Origin: Saprospiraceae bacterium
Lineage (GTDB): Bacteria > Bacteroidota > Bacteroidia > Chitinophagales > Saprospiraceae
Direction: 5' to 3'
DNA length: 64,000 bases
NCBI GenBank assembly: GCA_016710235.1
Contig: JADJLG010000001.1
Span: 1,167,501 to 1,231,500, forward strand
Program-made: the position numbers and the translations under genes
The notes under the pieces: model-generated
Database searches by the model: none
Seen by the model: only the letters and a program-made list of their open reading frames with translations
What the model was told of the DNA's origin: nothing
Part shown: positions 36,952 through 45,743 of the stretch, in pieces
Layout of the letters: each line of letters opens with the position of its first letter
Position numbering within the stretch: position 1 is the first letter of the stretch

Positions 36952-37765
36952 TTATATGCTATGGTAGGACGATACACAACAACTAAACGACAATGACGGA
37001 AATCTTAACATATTGCTTCGATAAATGGTGGCGACCTGCTCTTGTTTTCGGACTCACAGCTTTAATAATGGTTTTGTGTGAATTAGCAAATAACCACAAA
37101 CTACAAGACTATTCGTTTCTGTTATTTGTGCTTGGCTTTTTAGGACTAATCATTTCGACAATATATCAATTAGTAAAAAGACGATGGCTTTCTGCAATTT
37201 TGACTGCAACAATTATTGGAGTTTCAGTAGTTGGATTTTTCTTTTACTCAATTGCCTTGTTTTGGAAAGACCAATCTATGCCAGACACATATGCAGACAA
37301 ACTAACAATTCCTAACGACATTAAACTGTATTTGCCGTCAGACAGCAATTTTTCTTCAAAAAGTTTAGACACCTTACCTAACTTCCAAATATACAACTCA
37401 TTTCAACCAGGTCTTTATTCATACGCTGTTTGGACAAAAAAAATTGAGAGTGGTTATTGTTATTTAAAAGCATTTGAAGTTACACACAACGACCCTTTAT
37501 CAGCAAACAGACTTAAAGAAAGAAGTAGAATAAAAGTTTTTAATTCAAGTGATACGACAGCAATGTTTGAAATGACTGCAAGGGAAGGTTATAGTTCAGA
37601 AGGTATTTTTACAATTTATGAAGGAGATTGGGGTAAACCTTATGCAGCAAGATTTGAAGTTTGGTTTGTTCCCGACAACGGTGGGAAAGAACGAAAACTA
37701 ATTGAAAAAAACTTTAAAATTGAAGGATGGCAACGGTGACGAACAAAAGAACCACAGCATATAAC
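36952..37765 (+). mobile_element. Integron-like gene cassette 3
   Basis: Begins GTTATATGCTATGGT (from 36951) and ends ACCACAGCATATAAC (to 37765); these are complementary at 14 of 15 positions. One gene fills the 0.8 kb between. The rest of its attC is replaced by IS91-family copy B starting at 37766. Confidence 0.65.
36993..37739 (+). CDS. Hypothetical membrane protein (cassette cargo)
   Basis: 248 residues with three hydrophobic helices in the first 90 (about 13-30, 40-58, 68-88), then a soluble domain of about 150 residues rich in aromatic and charged residues. The N-terminus 'WWRPALVFGLTALIMVLCE' starts the first helix. No known family recognised. As a lone gene in a cassette it could be a defence, resistance or adaptation gene, but nothing in the sequence shows this. 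Confidence 0.7.
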   Translation: MTEILTYCFDKWWRPALVFGLTALIMVLCELANNHKLQDYSFLLFVLGFLGLIISTIYQLVKRRWLSAILTATIIGVSVVGFFFYSIALFWKDQSMPDTYADKLTIPNDIKLYLPSDSNFSSKSLDTLPNFQIYNSFQPGLYSYAVWTKKIESGYCYLKAFEVTHNDPLSANRLKERSRIKVFNSSDTTAMFEMTAREGYSSEGIFTIYEGDWGKPYAARFEVWFVPDNGGKERKLIEKNFKIEGWQR

Positions 37766-38129
37766 ATTTAGCCGTATAGAAGAAAGCCCAAGGGAAAAAT
37801 ACAATAAAAAGCTAATCGTCACTTACAGATAATGATAAAATAAAACTACAAAGGGCTTTCTGCTATAAAGCTGAGAGAAGGGTCTCTCAGTTCTCTCATC
37901 AGATGCATCTCTATGCATCTGGTCTTGAATAAAATTCAAGACTTCATTCGTTCATATTCAACGAGACCTCTTCTTAGGTGTCATAGTATATCAATTGAGT
38001 TTTTTTTAGGTCAAGCTTTTACTTTTTTAGTAGTACAATTATTAGTTTTTTTGCATAGCTTCGCCACAGAAAAATCTACATTAATTTTTCTGTAAGTAAA
38101 TGTATAACAATATTTATTTAGGGTAATTT

Positions 38130-39344
38130 TCATGGAATGTCGATGTTTATTAATGGAGAGCCTTTGTTTTGTATGGTCTGGACATCGATCAAAATGCCGT
38201 TGATGCAAATACTTGTTTTGATCAGGATTAATTTTCCAGTTTTGCAGATGGGACATAGACTTATGTCAATTCCTGTTTTGATCAATACGCGCAATTGAAT
38301 TGGTATTTCCACTTTTGGCATTGGTGGCGGCAGTTTCAATAGATTATGCAACTTTGCAATACGTTCATTTTTACCTCGATGGGACAAATATCCCGCATGA
38401 CGAATTTTTACAAATCGTCTCGGCAATATATGTTGCTCATATCGTCTTGCAAATTCAATATGCGACAATGTCATTTCTTTTTCCTTACCATTATCAGCAT
38501 AATCTTTGTATTGAAATTTGATATATTTATCATCAATTTTCTTTATCCTATGTGCTGTAATTGCCACCTTATGTGTATATCTACCTAGATATGCTATGAT
38601 CTGAGATGGTCCTCCAAATGGTGCCTTAGAATACACATTCCACTTTTTATAACGCACTGATTCGATTGATGAATATATTTTTTCTGCATTTTCTATTTGC
38701 AATTCACCATTGCAAAACTTAGAATACATTTGCTTAAGAAAATGTGCTTTATATATTTTCTCCATCACTCTTCGTGGAAAAATAAATCGATCTTTTGATC
38801 TTTTACTTTGTAACCAATTTCCTTCTTTAGTCACTCCACCGCCACTTACGATACAATGAATGTGTGGATGAAAGCTAAGATCTTGACCATGTGTATGAAG
38901 TATAGAAACGATACCAAGTTGAGCGCCAAGCCATCGAGGATCATGACCTAACTTTAGCAATGTATAATGTGCTGATTGAAACAATAACTCAAACATCAAC
39001 TTCCGATTTCCCATCGTGATGCTTCGCAATTCTTGTGGCAATGTAAATACTATATGGAAATATTGTGTAGGCAGCAATTCACTCATTCGATCTTCTATCC
39101 ATGCTTCACGTCTCATTCCTCCACATGTAGGACAATGACGATTCCCACAACTGTGATACTGATAATGGACATGGTTACAATTTGTATTATTACAACGATA
39201 TTGATGAACTCCAATTTTACTTGTATGACATTTACTTAACTTGTCAAAAACTGCTCTGCTGTATGAGTTAAATCTTGTAATCGATGGATGTGAAAATATT
39301 TTTTGTTGTAATAATTTTGTAATCTCAATTTGATTTTGTTCCAC
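38130..39344 (-). CDS. IS91-family HUH transposase
   Basis: 404 residues. The N-terminal zinc-binding region has CxxxxC and CxxxHCPTC-like motifs (about 51-74). The HUH nuclease motif is H159-P-H-I-H163. The catalytic tyrosine region is 'AYLGRYTHKVAI' (Y252/Y256). A C-terminal zinc motif 'LCPICKTGKLILI' follows. The family moves by rolling-circle, one-ended transposition. Its start overlaps the recombinase end by 20 bp, so the two are co-expressed. Confidence 0.93.
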   Translation of the reverse strand: MEQNQIEITKLLQQKIFSHPSITRFNSYSRAVFDKLSKCHTSKIGVHQYRCNNTNCNHVHYQYHSCGNRHCPTCGGMRREAWIEDRMSELLPTQYFHIVFTLPQELRSITMGNRKLMFELLFQSAHYTLLKLGHDPRWLGAQLGIVSILHTHGQDLSFHPHIHCIVSGGGVTKEGNWLQSKRSKDRFIFPRRVMEKIYKAHFLKQMYSKFCNGELQIENAEKIYSSIESVRYKKWNVYSKAPFGGPSQIIAYLGRYTHKVAITAHRIKKIDDKYIKFQYKDYADNGKEKEMTLSHIEFARRYEQHILPRRFVKIRHAGYLSHRGKNERIAKLHNLLKLPPPMPKVEIPIQLRVLIKTGIDISLCPICKTGKLILIKTSICINGILIDVQTIQNKGSPLINIDIP

Positions 39345-40260
39345 GTTGAAACAATTGATCGAGTGGAGATATTATTCCAAGTTGTGTATGCTTTTGTAAA
39401 TGTAGATAGATCATCGTGGTCTCTATCTTACTATGTCCTAATAGTGTTTTGATCACATGCAGATTTGTGCCACTATTAAGTAGATGTGTTGCAAAACTAT
39501 GACGCAATGTATGAGCTGTATATTTACTTGTCTTGAATCCAGCTTTCTCCATTGCTGAATTTACTACCAGTTGCATACTTCTTGGATGCATTGCTCTGCC
39601 AGTTTGCTTACTTGTAAATAAATATACCTTTGGTCTTGATTCAAGGATATAGAATTCTCTCAGTCTAGCCACCAGATGATCCGGAAGCAATGTATATCGA
39701 TCCTTAGACCCTTTACCTTGTATTATTTTAATTCGCTTTGATTTGCTATCGATATCTGCTATCCGAAGATTACACAATTCACTGATTCGCATTCCAGTGC
39801 CATACAATAATCCAACAACACAATATTCCTTCACCGTCATTGGTGTACATATTAGTTTTTCAATATCTTCTTCACTCATGATATTTGGCAATATAAATTG
39901 CTTCTTCGGATATAAATTACTCGGCACGATGTATTTGCACGGATGTATCTTCTTAAAGAAAAAACTGCATGCTTGTGCCACACTTCTACACTTAGCTCGA
40001 CCTACTTGATGCGCTGTTTTTATATAAATCAAATATTGCTCTATATCTTCTTGTAGAATATCCTCTACTCGCTTATGATGATAGTATTTAAACAATAATG
40101 TCATCTCATTGACGTAGGATTTGATGGAGCCTAGACCATATTCTTTTATGGTCATTGTCTGTTGCAACTTCTTTAAATAAAAAATTGCATTCTCTTGTAA
40201 TACATTTTTGGAAATTTTGTTACCTTGCATAAATTTTTGTAATGCAATGGCAAGTATCAT
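39325..40260 (-). CDS. Tyrosine recombinase of the IS91-like element
   Basis: 311 residues with an N-terminal SAM-like DNA-binding domain and a catalytic domain with the full set: Arg in 'GTGMRISEL', Lys in 'GKGSKDRY', 'HTLRHSFATHLL', and 'LLGHSKIETTMIYLHL' with the nucleophilic Tyr. It resembles XerC/D and integron integrases but lacks the extra helix (IntI patch) between the second and third motifs, so it is not an IntI. It lies directly upstream of and overlaps the transposase. Confidence 0.92.
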   Translation of the reverse strand: MILAIALQKFMQGNKISKNVLQENAIFYLKKLQQTMTIKEYGLGSIKSYVNEMTLLFKYYHHKRVEDILQEDIEQYLIYIKTAHQVGRAKCRSVAQACSFFFKKIHPCKYIVPSNLYPKKQFILPNIMSEEDIEKLICTPMTVKEYCVVGLLYGTGMRISELCNLRIADIDSKSKRIKIIQGKGSKDRYTLLPDHLVARLREFYILESRPKVYLFTSKQTGRAMHPRSMQLVVNSAMEKAGFKTSKYTAHTLRHSFATHLLNSGTNLHVIKTLLGHSKIETTMIYLHLQKHTQLGIISPLDQLFQRGTKSN

Positions 40261-40293
40261 TCCTATTTCTTTTGTTCACCAGAGGTGTCGCTT

Positions 40294-40427
40294 GAACATG
40301 GGTTTGCCAAAAGTGGGGCAGAATAGCAAGGTTGAGCATTTTGAATTCTATTGAGCATTATCGTAAATTTGAACATTAGTATTTCAAATTCCCCACCTTC
40401 GGCAAGCCCAAAACCGTCAGGTTGTGA
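40294..40427. repeat. Large attC-like imperfect hairpin
   Basis: GGGTTTGCC (40300-40308) pairs with GGCAAGCCC (40401-40409) and GTGGGG (40313-40318) with CCCCAC (40391-40396), with unpaired spacers between. GAAC lies just outside on one side and GTTGTG on the other. The length suits an attC, but the outer core boxes fit the consensus poorly. Confidence 0.5.
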
Positions 40428-40496
40428 AAAAACTCCCAAAAAATTAATATAAATAAATCGTGGCAATATTAATTGTAATGTGTATTTTTATACATT

Positions 40497-40667
40497 ATGA
40501 ATCATGTTACCGGCATACCAAGATTACAAATGCAGATGAGTTCATTGGAAGACTCAATAGGACAGGATAATCCCGTTCGATTTATTGACGCATTTGTAGA
40601 GCAATTAGATTTGTTAAAACTTGGATTTGAAGTAAAGACTGTTTCAGTTCGCTGGATGCCCATGTAG
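40497..40667 (+). pseudogene. 5' fragment of an IS1182-type transposase
   Basis: Encodes about 50 residues ('MSSLEDSIGQDNPVRFIDAF') matching the N-terminus of the element at 41880 ('LDDLVDQDNEVRVIDLF'), then runs into unrelated sequence and stops at 40667. Confidence 0.7.
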
Positions 40668-40845
40668 TAACTGTTGGTTCACGCAATCTACCGGCAATAC
40701 CGCTGAATTCCACACTGGAAGCGGAGATGCTGCTCAATGCAGAAAAACGCCAAGTCAAGATCGCCGAACTGCTGCTATACTGATTTCCCAATAGCAGAGT
40801 AGCTGTATCAATTCCAACTGTCTTTTGAGAATATTCAGGGAGTGT
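40646..40845 (-). pseudogene. Fragment of a surface-protein gene
   Basis: A minus-strand frame without a proper start reads 'TATLLLGNQYSSSSAILTWR' and 'ASSVEFSGIAGRLREPTVTT', a low-charge, Ser/Thr-rich strand pattern as in secreted repeats. Cut off by mobile sequence at both ends. Confidence 0.4.
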
Positions 40846-41109
40846 CCCCTTTGTTCGTTGTCCTTGGTGTCGCCGTCCTGCGTGGTTCGCTCTTCGCTCC
40901 GTCAGCCGGGTGCGGCTGACCTGCTGCGCAGCACTCCGGCCGGCTCACTCGGAGGAAAGAAGTCTGAGAAAGTAATCCTGAATACACCCGGCAAAATGAG
41001 ACAAAATCCTCCTTATATTTGCTTGCCAAAGCTCAAACCGCCCTTAAATATAAAAAGCAAACCCATCACACATAGAAGATATATACGCCATAATGGCGTA
41101 TAAAAAGAC
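40839..41109 (+). repeat. Dispersed repeat, copy 2
   Basis: Second copy of the repeat at 30488, in direct orientation, with the hairpin GTCAGCCG-GGTG-CGGCTGAC. It ends at GTTCTGAC (41110), the likely core site of the toxin-antitoxin cassette, as copy 1 ends at the core of cassette 1. Confidence 0.85.
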
Positions 41110-41129
41110 GTTCTGACCAATAAAATGAA

Positions 41130-41161
41130 TTTGGAAATGTGATTACAATGTAATAACTTTG
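41130..41161 (+). promoter_or_regulatory. Bacteroidota-type promoter of mazEF
   Basis: TTTG (41130-41133), 20 bp, then TAACTTTG (41154-41161), a full match to the -7 consensus TAnnTTTG. Expected start of transcription is only about 8 bases before the mazE ATG. Confidence 0.6.
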
Positions 41162-41175
41162 TAAAAAGTTTTGAT

Positions 41176-41415
41176 ATGGTGACCAAAATTATACAAATAG
41201 GAAATTCAAAGGGACTTCGGTTAAGTAAAACTATTCTAGATAAGTACAATATCGGAGAAACAGTAAATATAAGAATGAAAGAAAACTTCATAATAATAGA
41301 ACCGATCACAAAACCACGAGCTGATTGGGCAAAATCTTTTAAAGAAATGAGAAAAAATGGAGATGATGAATTATTGATCCAAGACATTTTTGATGAAGAA
41401 TCAAAATGGGTATGA
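41176..41415 (+). CDS. mazE: MazE/AbrB-type antitoxin
   Basis: 79 residues: an N-terminal swapped-hairpin DNA-binding fold ('QIGNSKGLRLSKTILDKYNI') followed by a flexible acidic tail that would bind and block MazF. Expected to repress its own promoter as a complex with the toxin. Its stop overlaps the toxin start (ATGA). The matched ends GTTCTGAC (41110) and GTGAGAAC (41744), 7 of 8 complementary, suggest the pair is a cassette. Confidence 0.88.
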   Translation: MVTKIIQIGNSKGLRLSKTILDKYNIGETVNIRMKENFIIIEPITKPRADWAKSFKEMRKNGDDELLIQDIFDEESKWV

Positions 41416-41735
41416 AGGTTAATCAATACGAAATAGTCCTCGTTAATTTAGAGCCAGCTTTGGGAAGCGAAATAAGTAAAACAAGACCTTGTGTGGTAAT
41501 ATCACCTGATGAAATGAACCACTATTTAAATACAATAGTAATTATTCCAATAACGTCAACGCCTAAGAAATATCCAACAAGGATTAGTATATCAAATCAT
41601 GATGTAAAGGGTATGGCGGCAGTCGATCAAATTAGAACCATTGATAAACAGAGAATTGTTAAAATCACAGGAAGCCTAGAAATTGAAACAATAGAAAAAA
41701 TAAAGAAAACAATCGATGAAACATTTGTTAAATAA
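41412..41735 (+). CDS. mazF: MazF/PemK-type mRNA interferase toxin
   Basis: The start at 41412 forms an ATGA overlap with the antitoxin stop; an ATG two codons earlier is possible. 107 residues. The family core is present: 'LGSEISKTRPCVVISPDEMN' near residue 15-35, then 'IIPITSTPKKYPTRI' and 'VDQIRTIDKQRI'. MazF cuts single-stranded RNA at short sequences; specificity cannot be read here. Confidence 0.9.
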   Translation: MKVNQYEIVLVNLEPALGSEISKTRPCVVISPDEMNHYLNTIVIIPITSTPKKYPTRISISNHDVKGMAAVDQIRTIDKQRIVKITGSLEIETIEKIKKTIDETFVK

Positions 41736-41801
41736 AAATAATAGTGAGAACAATGCGCTGGACGTACAGACTCCCTATCGGTCGCACAGCAGATGTACTA
41801 A

Positions 41802-43481
41802 CCGTCAAACTGTCTAAAAACTAAATCGATATTTTATTAAAAAAAATAGCCACATTTTGATCATTTTGTATATTTATGTATGCAATACATTCAAGGAAAT
41901 AATCGAAATCAAGGAGTACTTTTTCCGAAGTGTTTAGACGATCTAGTCGATCAAGATAATGAAGTAAGAGTTATTGATTTATTCGTTGAATCGATCAACT
42001 AAGAAGACTTCAAATTTTTCGTAAAACGAAACACCGAAGGACGACCATCTTATAATCCAAAGGATTTATTGAAATTATATATCTATGGATATTTAAATTC
42101 GATGCGATCATCAAGAGTACTCGAAAAAGAGTGTCACAGAAACATCGAAGTGATGTGGCTATTGAAAGAGTTGGCACCAGATCATAACACTATTTCAAAC
42201 TTCAGACGAGATAATGAGAAAGCTAATTGCAAAGTATTTCAATACACAGTCAGTATTGCAAAAATGTATGATCTTATCGGCTGTAACTTGATCGCAGGAG
42301 ACAGCACAAAATTACGGGCACAAAACTCCAAAAAAAATAATTACAACCCTAAGAAAATAGAAAGGCATTTAGCATATATTGATAACAAATTAAATGAATA
42401 CAATGAAGCATTAGAAAATGCTGATTTTGACAATAAAGCCATCATACAGAATCAAATAGAAAAACACAATAATCGAAAGGAATTTTATAATCATCTCACA
42501 GAACAATTAGAGCAAACCGGTGAAGTCCAAGTATCGACTAGCGATCCTGATAGTCGTCAACTCATCACACGCAATAACATTACTGAAGTAGGCTATAATG
42601 TTCAAACCACAGTAGACGCAAAACATTGTCTACTAGTAGATTATAAAGTCACCAACGAAAACGACAGCAAGGCAATGGGTGGTATGCTTCGCAGGACAAA
42701 AATCATCTTAGGGCATACAGATTTTACAGCATTATACGATAAGGGATATCACACAGGATCAGAACTAAAAGCGGCATGTACGATGGGTATAAATCCACTT
42801 GTAGCAATACCGGGAGTATCATCATTTGCCCCAGATCCACGATACAATTATGATCAATTTATTTACGATGAAAATAAAGATAAATACACTTGTCCACGTG
42901 GCAGAAAATTAACCACAAACGGCAATTGGTATAAGCGAAACACAGGTCGATCATATTACAAAGTTAAACATTATAAAACCAACAAATGCCAGACATGCCC
43001 AGCACGTGATTTATGCACAAGTGCAATAAATGGAAGAATCATCGAACGATCTGAATATGCACCCTACATCGAACAGAATAAACGTAATATTGAAAATGAT
43101 CCAGAGCTATATAAAAAGCGCCAAGCCATAGTGGAACACCCTTACGGTGTGATTAAAAGACAATGGGGATTTTATTACATTATGACCAAAAAATCCATCA
43201 AAAGAGCAAGTGAAGATGTAGGCTTGATGTTCACTGCCTTTAATCTACGCAGATTGATTAATATCATTGGCAAAAATGAGTTCAAAAAGTACCTGGAAGG
43301 ACTCGTTTTGTCATATTTCGCTATAATTGATTTGTATCGATCAATAAACTCAAATTTGCGCCCACCAATTTTTCAACGCATTTTTGTCCATGCAAAAATA
43401 AAAGTCGCATAGAATGCACCTAAAACCGTCGTTTTTGGCTATTATTGCTAGAATAATTGGAGTTTTTAGACAGTCTGACGG
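41802..43481 (+). mobile_element. IS1182-family insertion sequence
   Basis: Terminal inverted repeats CCGTCAAACTGTCTAAAAAC (41802) and AGTTTTTAGACAGTCTGACG (43461-43480) match with one mismatch. About 1.68 kb with one transposase frame, broken by a nonsense codon. Confidence 0.88.
41880..43412 (+). pseudogene. IS1182-family transposase with internal stop
   Basis: The frame from ATG 41880 ('MQYIQGNNRNQGVLFPKCL') runs 40 codons to a TAA at 42000-42002 and continues in frame to 43412, 510 codons in all. The downstream part has the DDE-type domain ('LIAGDSTKLRAQNSKKNN', 'YDKGYHTGSELKAACTMG', 'RQAIVEHPYGVIKRQWGF'). Only one nonsense change separates it from an intact gene. A restart at 42069 would lack the N-terminal DNA-binding part. 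Confidence 0.88.
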
Positions 43482-43645
43482 CTCGACGATTTAGTAAGTT
43501 TAGCTTGTGTATCTTCTAAGCTCAGCTTTATGAAATTATACAAGGTATTTAGTTCATTTTGAAATCAAATATGTGGTATTTTCGCGCTCTGGCGTGGTAC
43601 CATACTTAAATTTGAAATAAATAAATATAAAAAAATACAAAACCA
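43482..43645. other. Diverged mobile-element end
   Basis: 43530-43595 matches the segment at 36880-36950 (GAAATT-TAC-AGGT ... TTTGAAA ... GTGGTATTTTC). It may be the right end of the same class of element, here just before the two-gene module. Confidence 0.45.
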
Positions 43646-44653
43646 ATGCTAAAGAGTTTACTTGAATTAATCATCGAAACCGTTGTTGGAAAAATTATAT
43701 TTTTTGTTGTAAGTGTATTGCTTATAATTTGGTCATTTGGACTCGACGAAGGAAGAAAGGATGAGTTACACAAACAAGAAGTAAAACAAAATGAAGCTTC
43801 TTTTGTAAGTGAGGAGGAAAGGAAAAGGAGAGATAAAGAATATGACAATTTATTAAAAAATCCATCAATTGAAAGCATAGATGCATTCAACAATGATTTT
43901 CCTGATGATAAACGGATAGGCAAACTAAATGAAATCAGAGGAGAAATTGTAAGAAGCCAAAGAGAAAATTCAATTTGGAACTATATCAACAAAACCGAGA
44001 GACCCAACCTTGATTCATTATTCATCTTGAGTGAGTTAGCCAAAGAACCTGAGAATATCAAAAAAGTACGAAGCCTTCTAATGAATAGGTACTATGAAGA
44101 AACAATAAATAAAGTTGAGTTATATAAAATTAGGAAATTTGAAGAGGATTTTCCGAGTGAAATTGATAAGATAAAAAATATGTATATCGCTTTGGAAAAA
44201 TTGTACTATCAAAAGTATAATTTAACAAAGACTCATTGGAGTTGCTTAGATTATTTTGAAAGTATTCCTGATTCTTTACAAAGGAGACGAAGTGAGGTTT
44301 TGGAAAATTTAAAAATAATCGACTCACAAATACTTGACTTATCCAGTTTAGAAAATAAAACGTTTATGACAGACCCAATTAGCATAATAAAAGTAAAATC
44401 GCCAATGATTTTTAAATTTGGTAAGGTTAAAAATAAAAATATTGAGTTATCAATTATTCTTGATGATAAGTATTTTGACAATATCAAGGCCGAATGTCAA
44501 GGAAGTAATTTAATTATTCAGATGCTTGAAAACGGTGTGTATCATGATTTTACAACTATAAAACGCTATTCAAGAGAAAATATGGAATTTCTAGAATCAA
44601 ACTATAATACAAAAAATGGTTTCTTTAAACTCAACTACAAGAATTATGAATAG
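43646..44653 (+). CDS. Hypothetical membrane-anchored helical protein
   Basis: 335 residues. One transmembrane helix near the N-terminus (about 14-32, 'VGKIIFFVVSVLLIIWSFGL'), a charged linker ('EEERKRRDKEYDNLLKNPSI'), a long helical middle and a beta-rich C-terminal part (about 235-335). No family recognised. It overlaps the next gene by 8 bp, so the two act as a unit. Highly AT-rich, as is usual for transferred genes. Set between an IS1182 and an IS30 copy. Confidence 0.7.
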   Translation: MLKSLLELIIETVVGKIIFFVVSVLLIIWSFGLDEGRKDELHKQEVKQNEASFVSEEERKRRDKEYDNLLKNPSIESIDAFNNDFPDDKRIGKLNEIRGEIVRSQRENSIWNYINKTERPNLDSLFILSELAKEPENIKKVRSLLMNRYYEETINKVELYKIRKFEEDFPSEIDKIKNMYIALEKLYYQKYNLTKTHWSCLDYFESIPDSLQRRRSEVLENLKIIDSQILDLSSLENKTFMTDPISIIKVKSPMIFKFGKVKNKNIELSIILDDKYFDNIKAECQGSNLIIQMLENGVYHDFTTIKRYSRENMEFLESNYNTKNGFFKLNYKNYE

Positions 44654-45743
44654 GTTAATTTTTGTTATGTTTCCGTTCTTTTTGGTGGGATGTTACAAAA
44701 AGAAATATGAGCAATCACAACAAGAAAATTCAGAACTACTTACCAAGGTAGAATCACTTGAAGGCAACCTCTATGCTGAAAAAAGCGCCTTTGAAGCACA
44801 GGCCAATGCATATAAAACACTTGAGGAATCCTACTTCAAAATCACAACTCAATTGGTAGAGATTAACAGAGAGTTTAATTTAATCGAACAGCGGGATGAG
44901 GAGATAAAAGGATTTGAAAGGGAATTGACTGAATTTGTAACAACTGACAAACAAAATGAACCTTTAGCAATACAGGTAAAAAACAATCTTGCGGGAGTTG
45001 TAAACGCAAATAAAAACTCAATTGAAAAAAATAAAGCTCTTTTAAACGAAATTGAAAATCTAACTATCGATAACAAGGCACTTCAAGACGCAATTCAATT
45101 ATTCAAGACAGAAATAGTATTTAAGGAAAAATTAAATTCAAATTCTCGACAACAAATTGGTAATTTGGAACAAACAATAAAGAGACTTAACAATAGGTTA
45201 GATCTTCAAAAGACTTCTTGTGAAGAATTATTAGCTAAAAAAGATAAAGAAATATATACAATCAATACAGAGTTAGGAAATATAAGAATAGAATATGATG
45301 TTTGTAAAAATTCTATAAATGAGTATTTAGGTGATATAAGAGAACTTAATGAAAAAGTTACAAAAACTTCAATTGAAACTATTAAGTTGACTAACATAGT
45401 GCTTTTATTAAACTCATCTATAGATAGTTTAAATAGATTGCATACTGACATTCCAGATTGTGCATTAGCATATTATATTATCGATTCTAAGTCAAATCTT
45501 ATTAAAAATGGCTTTTTAATTGAAAAGAGAAGAGGATACGAGATTAATGAGGAATTGTTAAAAAGCAGAGGGAATAAATTAAATTTCTACTTTACCAATG
45601 AAATAATTTTGCCAAACACTATGTCAAACTTTGAAATTATTCATTCAAAGAGCAAGAAGGGATTCAGCATAAGAAATCAAAAATTAATCATTAACGATAA
45701 AGATGTTTTCACAGAAGATAAGTTTTTGGTTATAGGGTATTAA
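44646..45743 (+). CDS. Hypothetical coiled-coil lipoprotein
   Basis: The start at 44646 gives the lipoprotein signal 'MNRLIFVMFPFFLVGC' with lipobox LVGC; a longer reading from 44616 hides it. 365 residues, mostly coiled coil (about 20-265, heptad-like Leu/Ile spacing) and a small beta-rich C-terminal domain ('LINDKDVF'-like end). Translationally coupled to the upstream membrane protein gene. A periplasm-spanning pair is plausible; function unknown. Confidence 0.72.
   Translation: MNRLIFVMFPFFLVGCYKKKYEQSQQENSELLTKVESLEGNLYAEKSAFEAQANAYKTLEESYFKITTQLVEINREFNLIEQRDEEIKGFERELTEFVTTDKQNEPLAIQVKNNLAGVVNANKNSIEKNKALLNEIENLTIDNKALQDAIQLFKTEIVFKEKLNSNSRQQIGNLEQTIKRLNNRLDLQKTSCEELLAKKDKEIYTINTELGNIRIEYDVCKNSINEYLGDIRELNEKVTKTSIETIKLTNIVLLLNSSIDSLNRLHTDIPDCALAYYIIDSKSNLIKNGFLIEKRRGYEINEELLKSRGNKLNFYFTNEIILPNTMSNFEIIHSKSKKGFSIRNQKLIINDKDVFTEDKFLVIGY

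Larger units (their letters stand above)
37766..40290 (-). mobile_element. IS91-family element with tyrosine recombinase (copy B)
   Basis: Left end ATTTAGCCGTATAG at 37766, directly after GCATATAAC of cassette 3. Contains the three-hairpin block, an HUH transposase and an overlapping tyrosine recombinase. Some IS91-family members are known to carry a phage-type integrase upstream of the transposase. The right end is not certain; it may reach the hairpin at 40294-40427. Confidence 0.8.

Noticed and set aside
39325..40260. Tyrosine recombinase as the integron integrase IntI
   Set aside because: Motifs are complete but the additional IntI helix between the second and third catalytic motifs is missing, and it overlaps the IS91 transposase gene as its partner.
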